NCBI GenBank assembly: GCA_030267965.1
Contig: BRYA01000073.1
Coordinates: 1,040-65,039 of the forward strand
DNA: 64,000 nucleotides
Direction of reading: 5' to 3'
Source: Triparma columacea
Lineage: Eukaryota; Sar; Bolidophyceae; Parmales; Triparmaceae
The notes beneath the pieces were generated by a model. That model searched no databases. It was given only the letters and a program-made list of their open reading frames with translations, and had not been told where the DNA came from. The position numbers and the translations under genes are program-made. Shown here one piece after another: positions 54,938 through 64,000 of the stretch; positions within the stretch are counted from its first letter, which is position 1; each line of letters starts with the position of its first letter.

Positions 54938-55050
54938 TATAAGGGACAATGAAGAAAATGTGAGGATACGGGATGGTGAGGGTGAGCTTTTTCAAGGTAC
55001 TTCTAATTAGAATGATTTTTTTCCAGAGGGGTGACTCACAAAAGGAGCTT

Positions 55051-55152
55051 CAGAGGATTATAATTGTAGGTGGTGTGCACTATTCTCGAAGGCGCCGAAG
55101 ATGACAGAAAACTTCGAGGAAAACGAGGAATGCTGCGCGAAAAGTTATTTTG
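55051..55152 (-). pseudogene. Degraded copy of the threonine aldolase targeting exon
   Basis: About 100 bp here match 31957-32066, the first exon and flanks of the threonine aldolase gene. Shared words include AGAGGATTAT, GGCGCCGAAGATGACA and AAACGAGGAATG. The position of the original ATG reads ATA and the GTAAGT donor is lost, so it is not a functional exon. Nothing else of the enzyme follows. It may lie within the promoter of the MFS gene. Confidence 0.75.
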
Positions 55153-55190
55153 ATTTCGAAACAAAATTGTTCTCATGATTTGACAACCTC

Positions 55191-56712
55191 TCAACTCGAC
55201 GTGGCCTGAGCCGGAGGGCCTCTCATCCTAGCAGGCGGGGCCACCCCCTTTTCTTTTATGATCACTGGCACGGTCTCCTCCCCAAGAGTGGTATATTCGC
55301 CCCCTCCCTCCAAATCAGGATCACCCTTCTCCTCTGTCCCCCCCTCCTCCTCTTTCTCCCCCTTCTTTATGAGCGCGTACATTCGCTCTGAAATCCTGGC
55401 CTTGTCTCTGACCCTCTCCATGGGGATTCTAAGGTCGAACGGGTCCTCATTGTCTTCTGCCCTTCCAAACCTCCAGTAGAACATGAGCGAGCTGCTCGCG
55501 AAAAGCTGTGAGGGGGTCGAGCGAAAGGGGGTTGAGTTAGTTTTCGGCGGCAAGACAAGTCGCATTTCGAAATTTTCGCTGCTCACCTTCTTGGATGTCG
55601 GTATGAGCTTGTACATGATGGACAACCCAATCGCAAGGCACGCGAGCATATCCCAGACGGTGAAGTTGATCAATATCATGTCAAGGATTCCCACCGCGAG
55701 GGAGAAGAGACCCGTAGAGAAGGCGTTGTTGCACTTGTGCGTAGCCAGGTAGCCCTGTCCCTCGCCGAACATCCTAATCACATCCGCATCCCTCCCCGCC
55801 TCATTGAGGGCGTTAACAAAACTCATGCTGAGAAGGATGGACGTCAGATGGCTGGCCACAGAAACCAACATGCTGTACAAGAAAATCCTTTGGAACACCC
55901 AGTGCGATTCCAGGAAGTTGTCGTTGATCTCTGGCATTACCAGCAACACGACGCTGGCGCTCAGGAGAACCGCACTATAGACAGCGTAGTTTTCCACCTT
56001 GCTCCTGAGCCTAGCGCTTACTTCGTCAACGCCATGGATCATTATGAGGGCGCCCCATGCGTAGGGGTGTTTCTGATAGTTGTCGAGCCATGTCTCCACG
56101 GTGTGCATCCCGGAGGTCTTCCTGTACCAATCGGCAAAGGCGTCATCCACGAGGTTTACGGAGGGGAGGTGGGAAGCGTCATGACCAAACATCAGCTCGG
56201 AGTCTTTTTGGTCGCCATTATCTTCCAAGTTTAAATTGAGATTAGGCGGGTCTTTTGATTTTACCTTGTGGAGCCTCTCGGAACCGTCGAGGAGCTACGA
56301 GGGAGTTAGTTACCTCAGTAGTCTCTACGCATCCTCCTCGTTCATTCTTACCTCCTTTTTGTTCGGCTTCTTTGATTTCTTCCTCTTCTTTGTGTCTGCG
56401 CCCTTATTCATCTGCTCGTCCCCCTTTAAGAGCCTGGGCAACAATGAAAGGTTAGTAAATAGGCAAGGAGAGAGGCAGAACGGATGGCACTCACCCGTCT
56501 CTGCTATTCCGCCGCTGACTCCCATCCTTACTATTTCTCCTCGATAACATGCTCAGCACTCCCCCACTCCTCCCAGAACCTCTCGAGGAAACACTGGCAG
56601 TCTCTAACAGATCACCCTCTCTTGAACCATTCCCGGACGCGACGGCAGAATGAACAGGAACTGGAGATGACGTGCTCGCTTGGCTGGGGGTCGAAGCTGA
56701 TTGGGTAGACAT
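55191..56712 (-). CDS. Multi-pass membrane protein, unknown
   Basis: Four exons, 56712-56495, 56433-56352, 56294-55587 and 55505-55191, give 440 residues with agreeing phases. Residues 1-135 are Ser-rich then Lys-rich (KKRKKSKKPNKKE) and soluble. Hydrophobic segments lie at about 185-205, 220-245, 270-290 and 300-320. The C-terminus is soluble, with a Glu/Gly stretch. The last intron (55506-55586) is 81 nt, in frame and stop-free. Between segments is a conserved-looking YLATHKCNNAFSTGLFSL. No known family was recognised. Confidence 0.7.
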
Positions 56713-56793
56713 TTGCAGGCCCTTGCAGGCAACCTAAAATTGAAGTGTTTCAGTCTGAATTCAAGGACTCCAGACTCTGCTGCTGAAATTTGA

Positions 56794-57154
56794 ATGGTAT
56801 TTCATACGTTGTTGAAGTAAGTTCGGGGGCAGTATGGGTGTCTATTCGTGTTTAGTTTGGTCTGTGTGGTCAATACAGCTGCAGGAAGCATGAAATCCCC
56901 TTAGTCCTTTTAACTCGTTTCTGACTCGTCCCGTGTATTTATCCTCTCTTCACCACCCCGATCGTAGAAAAGTCCCAGGAGGTCAAGGTGCACAGGTTTT
57001 CGTTGGTACTTTCTTGCTCTTCGGTCTAGCAGCTGCTCCTGTAGTCCTGAAAGACGAGAAGAAAGGGCACGACTACTTCTCTCAGGCCAAACCTCAGGTT
57101 GTGGAGGAGGCTGAGGAAGCGAGGGCAAAGGTCGTCGCTAGATTGAACAAGTAG
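56794..57154 (+). CDS. Small single-pass protein, 69 residues
   Basis: Exon 1 (56794-56816) encodes MVFHTLL before a strong GTAAGT donor. Exon 2 (56968-57154) continues in the matching phase to a TAG stop. One hydrophobic segment (VFVGTFLLFGLAAAPVVL) is followed by an amphipathic, Glu/Ala/Lys-rich helix. Size and topology resemble supernumerary subunits of mitochondrial respiratory complexes, but no family is identified. The short first exon makes this model moderate in confidence. Confidence 0.55.
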
Positions 57155-57203
57155 GGAGTGTGTGGTGGCCGTACAGGGTAGCATACACTCACAGGTCCGC
57201 CCA

Positions 57204-58083
57204 ATGGCGTCCTATGAAGACTTTCTGAATGGTGGTGCCCCGAAACCTTTGGGGTCCAAGAAAAAGAACAAACGAAGGGGGGGGNNNNNNNNNNNNNNCC
57301 CCCCCTAAATTGGACAACAAGGTGCCCTCTATTTTCAATCCCAGGCGGCAGATCCTCATGTCAACCTCCAAGTTCTCTAAGATTTGCGCAAACCCTTGGA
57401 AAGCTCTGGTCCACGAAGGCTCCCTCGTTATCTCCTCCCTTTCCCAAGTCCGCTCCCGCCTCCCTTACTTATCCAAGGTGCACTCAAACTCCGAGCGGAC
57501 GCCTTTGTCCGCCCCTGGCACGCTCCTCCACCCCAAGTTTGTCTTGACTTCAGATAACGTGTTCGTGCCCTCCGCAACCGTTTGCCACATGTCCACCAAG
57601 CTCAAACTTTCGGACGTCTCAGCTGCGCTTGATCGGGGGGTTCGCCGGCACGAGGAGCTCTGCAAGGCGCTGAGAGGGGTGATGAGGGACCTGAACGAAA
57701 TAGTTGAGAGGGCGGGGAGGGTCGTTGAGGAGGGTATGGCGGCGGGGTGGTGCCCCTCGGGTGGTGGAGGGGTGGGTGGAGGTAAAGGAAACGGAGGGAG
57801 CAGGGAGTTCGAAGCCATCCTGGACGCGTACGGGATGATGGGGAGGGAACTTTTCAGGAAGCAGTGCATGGCAGACGCACTTCTCAGCAACACGGAGGGG
57901 CTCTTCGAGAGACCTCGAACTGTCGAGGATGCGGTGCAGGGCGAAGGCGATGAATCCGACGAGCGAGGAGGAAGAGGATCGGTGGAAGTCGCCGCTGCTG
58001 TTGACAGATCGTGGGGAGATGATGCTGAGAGCAGCCTCATGGACACGGAGCTGCTTGAGAGGGTGGCTGAGTGGTCGAGCTAA
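57204..58083 (+). CDS. Unknown protein interrupted by an assembly gap
   Basis: An ATG at 57204 opens MASYEDFLNGGAPKPLGS with a basic stretch. The sequence then runs into 14 undetermined bases (57285-57298). After the gap a continuous frame runs to TAA at 58083, about 260 residues. It contains charged helices (HEELCKALRGVMRDLNEIVE), a glycine-rich loop and an acidic end. Whether both sides share one frame depends on the real gap length. No motif identifies the protein. Confidence 0.55.
57285..57298. other. Run of undetermined bases (assembly gap)
   Basis: Fourteen N lie between a run of eight G on the left and a run of eight C on the right. A G-run next to a C-run can form a hairpin and often stops sequencing, so the true sequence is probably a GC-rich palindrome. 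Confidence 0.95.
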
Positions 58084-58222
58084 TTAATTGTACAGTTTAA
58101 GGCCTCAAAATAAATGGTGTTGTTTTCTGTGCAATTGGTATCGCGATTGTATTATCTGAATGAGAGCAGCACTGGCAGGGAACAACCAGGCCTCTACGAA
58201 AAAACGACTCTTGCCCGTGGCT

Positions 58223-60010
58223 TTAAGCGGCGGCGGCCTCCTCGGCAGCGGGGGCGGCGGCCTCCTCAGCAGCGGGGGCGGGGGCGGCGGCCTCCTCGGC
58301 GGCGGGAGGGGCCTCGGCAGCAGGAGCCGCGGCGGCATTCTCCTGGTCCATGAGGAGTTTGACGCCCTCGTAGAGCTTGGCGATGATCTCGGCTTCCTTG
58401 ATGAAAAGACGGGCGCGGGGGGAGATGTCGACAGTTCCGTCAGCTCCGATGGGGGTGTGCTCTCCTCCGGTTCCACGTACAGAGAGTCCGAGAGGGTTGC
58501 ACACCTCCTTGGCTTTGGCATCAGTTCCGTCCGAGGTGAGGTTGGGGATCTTGACGTGCACAGAAGCGCGCATTCCGGTTCCGAGGTTGGAAGGGCAGGA
58601 GGTGACATAGCCGTAGTCATCGGATGTGGCGAATTCGATTCCATCGATGGCCTCAACTGCCTTGAGCATAGTGTTGAGCCTGTCGAAGACCTCGTTAAGG
58701 AGGAATCCCTTCTTCATGCACATGATGCGGAGCTGGTCCTCCTCGCCGAACCAGATGATGCACTGCTTATCCTCAGACTGCCAGCAACCACGACCGTAAG
58801 GCCAGTCGGAGGAGATTCCGGCGGACTTGAGGAAGGAGTCGGCGTCCATGTCCTTGAAGAGGACGTGGGCGTCAACAAGCTCCTGGTACTTGGCGTCGTC
58901 GATCTTGTTGGGGTTGTCGACGCCCTCTCCGAAGTTGGGAGTAAGGGAGTAGATGTTTCCTCCGTACTCGGGGTTGTCGCAAAGGTTCTTGAAGGCGGCG
59001 AGCATGGTCTGCTCGAACTTGATCCTCTCGGCCTGGTCCATCTTTCCGGGGAGGTTGAACGCCTTGAGGTTGCGTCCGACGCGAACGCGCATGGAAAGCT
59101 CCTGGTCGAATCCAATCTTGCGAACGTCGAGGACTGCAACAAGAGTGTGGCGAGCGGAGAGGGTTGTGTTAGTGAATGTGTTGAGGTGAGGAGCCTTCTG
59201 CTCTTTTCACATTCCTCACCTCCTCCCTCTCCGACTCCGGAGGCGTCCCAGTCGGTCTCGTGCTTCTTCTCGCCAGTCTCATCGCCGTGGTAATCCCTGA
59301 TGACTTTGTTGAAGAACCCTCCGAACTTTGTGTAGTCGTCGGGGGTCATGGCGTAGCAGCCAAGGCCAGAGTCCTCGTTGTCAATTCCTGTCCTGACACA
59401 CCTGTAGAAGGTCTGAAGGTCTTCATCGCTGAGAGCCTTGCCCTCCTCGGACTCGAGGTAGGGGACCATGTACTTGCAGCACCTATTTCCAGGCTGCAAG
59501 GGGGTAGGAAAGGGGGGGGTAGAAAGGGGTATGGGTTAGGAGAGGAAACGAACGAGGGAGGTCTGTTGGGTGTGGGGGAGCAGCCGAGAGGGTGGGAGGT
59601 AGGGCGGCCAGTGGCGGTGAATAATGCGTGGAGTAGATAGTCACGGGTGAAAGAGGGGACCAAGGGGCATACATATCAAGGGGAGGGGAGTGCAACACAA
59701 CCGACAGCTCGACACTGCAGCAAGTCGTCAGGAAAAATTAGGGGCTTGTGGTGTTGATAGCGGGAAGATATTGGAATATAGCGCGGTGGTGTGACAATAA
59801 AAAGGAAATAATGCGGTTGGTGTGCCAACCAAGCGTCTAGCAGGCTGCCATATCCAACTCAAATCAACAAACTTCACGCACGTGGAGAGAGATACCATGC
59901 CAATTATTACCTACCTGGCGAGTCAAAATGTCCGTAGCCTTAGCCTTGAGAGCTTCGACGAGCTTCTCCCTTCCCTCCGCGATCTGTTCAGTAGTAAGTG
60001 CTCCTCCCAT
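58223..60010 (-). CDS. ATP:guanidino phosphotransferase (arginine-kinase type)
   Basis: Exons 60010-59915, 59493-59220 and 59133-58223 give 426 residues. The N-terminal domain carries CCKYMVPYLESEEGKALSD and YAMTPDDYTKFGGFFNKVI. The catalytic domain has VRVGRNLKAFNLPG, IYSLTPNFGEGVDN and TSCPSNLGTGMRASVH, with the conserved reactive cysteine. It phosphorylates a guanidino compound (probably arginine) with ATP to buffer energy. The final ~40 residues are an unusual Ala/Glu/Pro repeat (PAAEEAAAPAPAAEEAAAP) beyond the normal family length (~355), possibly a tether. All three exons agree in phase. Confidence 0.88.
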
Positions 60011-60094
60011 AGTTGTTATATATTTTGTTTCTTAACGCTCTTTGTGTCAAAGGACAAAGATTCAGAGTCAGTCAGCGAAGACACCGACCTTCGG

Positions 60095-60549
60095 CAAGGG
60101 GCACCCTGAACCTTGGATTTGGACACTATGCTCCTAGGTAGGTAGGTAGATTTTGGCCAAAATCGCTCTTAACTATTTAGGATCGTACTCTCTAAATAGT
60201 TAACGTGTAATAAATGACCCCTATATAGTGGAATAAATGCCCCTTTATAGCATAAAAAATAACCCTAACAGATGGTAGGTTGAGTATATGTACGTTATAT
60301 GTAGGTTTTTATGCGGGGGCGATCGTTACGGGGAATTTCTGACGGAGTCGTGATTAAATTGGAAAATTAATTAAATTGTTCATTTAAAAGGTCTAAAAAA
60401 GGGCATTTTTTCATTAAAAAAGTGCGTTTTAATTCTAAATAGGTAAGTGAAACGGAAATAAAAAGGTAGGTAGGTAGATTTTAAGCCGAAATGGCTCTTA
60501 ACTATTTAGGGAGCATAGTGTCCAAATAGTTAGTTCAGGGTGCCCCTTG
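60095..60549. mobile_element. MITE-like element with ~40 bp terminal inverted repeats
   Basis: The left end (60095-60134, CAAGGGGCACCCTGAAC then TTTGGACACTATGCTCC) is the reverse complement of the right end (60510-60549), apart from a short internal difference. Inside, a ~46 bp direct repeat (AGGTAGGTAGGTAGATTTT through CTCTTAACTATTTAGG) occurs at 60136 and 60464. The interior is AT-rich with no open frame. A target-site duplication is not obvious; the inverted symmetry may extend a few bases outward (TTCGG). It is non-autonomous, size 455 bp. Confidence 0.75.
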
Positions 60550-60689
60550 TTTTCCGAAATTCGACGAAAGTTTGTTTTTCAACCCCAACCATTAATTAGG
60601 AATTAGGTGACATACAATAACAACTCGTCCGTCTTGGGCTTCCTGCTCGCTCGCCACAAACCAAACCTCGCAACAGTAGTGCTCACATA

Positions 60690-61834
60690 ATGTCCTCGCA
60701 CACCAAACAGAAGAAAGCTGCCATGGCCTCGTTTCCGCCCCAACAAGAGATGGTTCGTCTCGCAACCCCAACAGGTGGGTACGACCCGTCAAAACCTATT
60801 GGGATGGACAACTACGATAAAACACACGGGGAGTACGACATTACCCCCTGGAACTGTGAAATGTGCGTAACCATGAAGTACAAAATTGCTCTCGGGAAGG
60901 ATGAGACGACTCGCATCATTGTGAACGAGGGTTGCTGCGGAGAAAAGTCGAACGAGGTCCTAGCCAGGCCCTACGCCCAGCTTGGCTCCGTTGATGTCAG
61001 CATGGTGAGATTTTGGACGGCCCCACACAGCGTCTTCATTTCAACCTTTTCTTCTTTTCTCACCCCCCCCCCCGCCAGTACAACAACTGCTGCTGCTGTG
61101 GTGCCGAGGTTTGGATGGTCTCGACAGACGGCGGGGACATCGCGCCTGCTGGAAACACCGGAAACTGCTGTAACCCTACGGACAAGAAAATGGTCGAGGA
61201 GATAAGCGAGAAGCTCCAAGAACTCAAGGTGGCACGCGGTAATATTGGCCTCATGAAGATGCACAACGCAAACGGCGACAAACTCGCGCATATTGCCAGC
61301 ATGTTGGACGCTCTCGCCTCAGGAAAAGGAGTCGACGCTCCTCCTTGCTCCACGGTAATGGATCGCACCGACTTCCCCAACGTGACTTACGACGTGCAGA
61401 ACTGGCAAGAAGTTCCTCTCTGTTGCCGCGGCTCGGAGAGCTACGCCTCCAAGCTCCACCTCGAGGAGTTCGAGATAAAGTTCACGAACCGCACCCCCTG
61501 TTATCAGACGAACTCCCGCAGGCCTTACGCGCAGTTGGGGGTCGTCGCTGAGCAAGATGTGGAGGTGCCTTGTGCGTACGACTGCTGCTCTTGCGAGCCC
61601 GTCGGCGGCCACGCCGTCGAAGTTGACGGCGTACGCGTGCAGCCCCGGCTCGGCATGGAAACGGAGCTGTGCCAGACGATTGCGATGGAACTTCAGGCGC
61701 GAAAGGTCGCTCTGGGCAACATTGGACAGCTCAAAAAGGGAGAGCAGATAAGGGACGTTGTCAACCATGCGGAGACAAGCCTGGAGGCTATCATGCTTAA
61801 GTTGGGGGTCCAAGTACCTTCCAAGCCAGAGTGA
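60690..61834 (+). CDS. Duplicated Cys-rich protein, unknown family
   Basis: Exons 60690-61004 and 61079-61834 join in phase 0 (donor AGCATG|GTGAGA, acceptor CCGCCAG|TAC), giving 356 residues. Two related modules are present (~30-190 and ~205-356). Each has a W...C/V block, RPYAQLG, a Cys cluster (NNCCCCGAEVW; CAYDCCSCEPVGG) and a helix (ELKVARGNIGLMKMH; LQARKVALGNIGQLKKG). Cysteine clusters suggest metal binding or lipidation, but no named family fits. There is no signal peptide or transmembrane helix. Confidence 0.75.
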
Positions 61835-62140
61835 AGCAACGGGTCAAAATAAAATTGTACAAAGGATGATACATGGGTAGTTTGTTCTTTCTTCCAAGCC
61901 AGAGAGAAGAGGGCGACCGAAATGGGGGATGAGTGAAAAAGAACGTGTTGATAAGGAAGAAACAAAATTATGATTGCTTACGCCGCCTGCCTCCTCGGCC
62001 TCGGAAGTTCAAGGAGGGAGGGAGGAGAAGGAAAGCCTTTGACAGGATAAAAAACGTTTTGTCCTCCTGTTCATATATAAATCAATCAATTTAACCCTAT
62101 GATTAGATTGCCTTCCCTCCCCTCTTCCTCTTAAAAATGT
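61835..62140. other. Spacer between convergent genes
   Basis: The 306 bp between two convergent stop codons contain no supported gene. A second copy of the word CTTCCAAGCCAGAG (61819 and 61893) marks a small local duplication of the upstream gene's 3' end. Confidence 0.45.
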
Positions 62141-63680
62141 TCAAAAGTCTTGGCACCATTCCTGGTCTCCGTCATACTCCCTAACGCTTACGACTTTCTC
62201 CAAAACAATGCCCCCCCCCGTCTCTTCGTACACCTCCGGGCTCTCCAGGTCCCCCGTACGTAGCTTCTCAAAGTCCACCTCCTTGAAGTACTCGTGGTCC
62301 CCAACTTGACCGCTTTTAATTTATCCTAATAAAACATTCTCGAAGTGGTGTCCGCATGGTTAATTAAAATAATCTACCCAAGATTCGTTATGTTGAGGGG
62401 TGTGAGGATGTGTTGTTGTAAAGATTCTACGTAAGTTCTCTCTTATACTCCCTTTCATGAATCCAAACCTGCGCTGCCATTTTAACCCCCTCAGCTTCCC
62501 CCCCTCTATGTACAACTCTATCATCGATTTCCCCGTTATATCTATTAAACCATACCACAGCATCACCTTTCCTCGGTTGTACTGTTAAGCGTTTCGGGGG
62601 GGACCCTGGGGATGATGTGGGGGGGTATATATGCATGAATGACGTCCCTGAATTTAACGGGTTATCCGTCAAATAAAACAAACAAGTTGCAACCCTATCA
62701 CCACCGTTAGAGGACCGGGTGGGGACGTTGTCCATATGCCATGTGAACTGACCACCTGGTAAGTACTTTAACAACTGGTAATCCTCGTGGAGATGGGAGG
62801 AAGAGGGGAAGAGGGAGGAGAGGAAGGTGGATATGGAGGGGAGGGTTGAGGGTGGTGTGTAGTACGTAGTGGAGGTTCGGGTTACGAGGGAATTTGAGGA
62901 GAATGTTGGGGAAGCGGTTTTTATGGGGACGTCGGAATTTAGGAGGGATACTATTGAAGAGACGGAGGAGGGGGAGAGGGCGGAGGGGAAGTGGACTATT
63001 AAGGGTTGCTGGGGAGGGAGGGCGGAGAGAAGGTGAGAGGAGAGAAGGTGAGAGGAGAGGCGTTAGTATATATTATTCAACAGTGTGCAATGGAAGTGTA
63101 GGAGCAGTGCATTACAGTGTATTACGTTGTCGTCCAACCTCACCTCGCAGAGTACTGTGGTTTTAGGGTCGGACCAAGGCGACCCCTTGGAGGCTAAGAA
63201 TGCAGGGGTTGCTAGTTCAGTGAGCTCACTTGGTAGCTTGTTTGGGGGCCATGTTGGTGAGGATGGGAATACGATAGGTGCTAAAGGTTTAGGGAAGATC
63301 GATTCGTAAGATGGGGGGGGGAGACCAAACGAGTCCAACTGTTGTGTTGGAGGTGTTGGAGGTGTAGGATTCAATGGGGGGGGAGTTGTAGAAGGGTTTG
63401 TAGGAGGGTTGGAGGTGGAACCAAAGCCTTTTGCTTGAGAAGTGTGTGACTTGTTTTTCTTCTGAATGCCTTTGAGTCCTCCTTTCTTTACTCCTCCTTT
63501 CTTTGCTTGTAGTGCGAATCCTTGATTGTGAGTGTGAGTTGTTGGGGTCAACCTTGACAATCGGCTTACTTGGGATCTTCTTTGATATATTGATGGTGGT
63601 ATATCAAATGTTTGGGTTACTATTGTTGTTGAGAGTATTATAAATAGGATTAAGATTGCTGACGTGTAGATCGCTGACAT
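62141..63680 (-). CDS. Prolyl-4-hydroxylase-like 2-oxoglutarate/Fe(II) oxygenase
   Basis: Exons 63680-63144, 63008-62431 and 62312-62141 give 428 residues. The N-terminus has a signal peptide or anchor (AILILFIILSTTIVTQTF) and a Pro/Ser-rich linker. The dioxygenase domain begins near 180 (LLNSDVPIKTASPTFSS). It carries WHMDN (iron His ~270, Asp ~272), GDAVVWFN, DDRVVHRGG (His ~346) and VKMAAQVWIHE, whose lysine (~355) binds 2-oxoglutarate. It probably hydroxylates proline in secretory proteins. The third exon uses a weak GTAGAA donor; without it the protein stops at 62427, still after the catalytic core. Confidence 0.75.
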
Positions 63681-64000
63681 GTTCAAATAAGTGGCAAGGA
63701 AAGAGTGTCGAGGAAAGAATGAGAATGGCTTGGTCTAATTTGAAGGATATGATTGTATCACTGTGATTTACTACCACCCCTTGTAATCTTACAAATCAAT
63801 GTCAGCCAATAGTTGAATACTGATTGAGGATGAGGATTGAGATCACTAGGAATGTGATTTTGTCAAAAATGTGAGATCATCATTCTTGGGCTCCACTTGC
63901 CTCAAAACAACTAACTATAAAAGCCATAAAGTTACGTTATAATATATATATTAAATATGGGCTAGCTCTGCATTATTATTGTTATCCACGTCCTAGCGTC
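63681..64000. other. Terminal spacer, nothing supported
   Basis: The last 320 bp are AT-rich and lie upstream of the prolyl-hydroxylase-like gene. They probably contain its promoter. No other coding or structured element is seen before the window ends. Confidence 0.4.

Overview
The window is nuclear DNA from a gene-dense, intron-bearing eukaryote, most likely a heterokont (stramenopile) alga of the bolidophyte/diatom kind. That assignment is an inference from gene content, not a database match. About 30 protein genes fill nearly all of the 64 kb. Spacers are usually 60-400 bp, and genes are often divergent or convergent. Introns are mostly 67-190 nt, nearly all GT-AG, with GTGAG or GTAAG donors. 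I joined exons by eye using donor and acceptor sites, phase and length arithmetic. Where a joined model is given, total coding length is divisible by three and the frame is open. I saw no rRNA, tRNA or CRISPR array, although I could not search for them systematically.

Layout. 1-5290: 3'-truncated minus-strand gene for a giant membrane protein with START-like regions. 6510-14295: flavin amine oxidase fused to a TPD (CDIN1-like) nuclease domain, a membrane protein, a secretory-pathway GT4 glycosyltransferase and a PDZ-like protein. 14873-19165: three tandem ankyrin/MYND paralogs, each behind the same ~110 bp upstream cassette. 19232-24706: a membrane protein, a kinase-PDZ-PP2C protein and a small membrane protein. 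25177-34755: type II NADH dehydrogenase, a charged protein, a TPR protein, mitochondrial threonine aldolase and a membrane-anchored papain-like protease. 35003-43597: an MFS transporter, a SYLF protein, a duplicated MBD-like protein, a TPR membrane protein and GPC1-type glycerophosphocholine acyltransferase. 43733-53369: an unknown 703-residue protein, a RING-TPR-J co-chaperone, a hotdog thioesterase, an unknown basic protein and a fused E1 alpha/beta 2-oxoacid dehydrogenase. 53401-63680: an MFS transporter, a membrane protein, a 69-residue protein, a gene broken by an assembly gap, an arginine-kinase-type phosphagen kinase, a MITE-like element, a duplicated Cys-rich protein and a prolyl-4-hydroxylase-like enzyme.

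The genes do not form one pathway. Recurring themes are mitochondrial metabolism (NDH2, threonine aldolase, E1), membrane and secretory functions (GPC1, GT4, anchored protease, P4H) and unusual domain fusions. The main points for follow-up are the amine oxidase-TPD fusion, the secretory-pathway kinase-PDZ-phosphatase, the RING-TPR-DnaJ protein, a CGCTTCGCTCG-type motif just upstream of many 3' splice sites, a 455 bp inverted-repeat element, and a dead copy of a mitochondrial-targeting exon 23 kb from its source.
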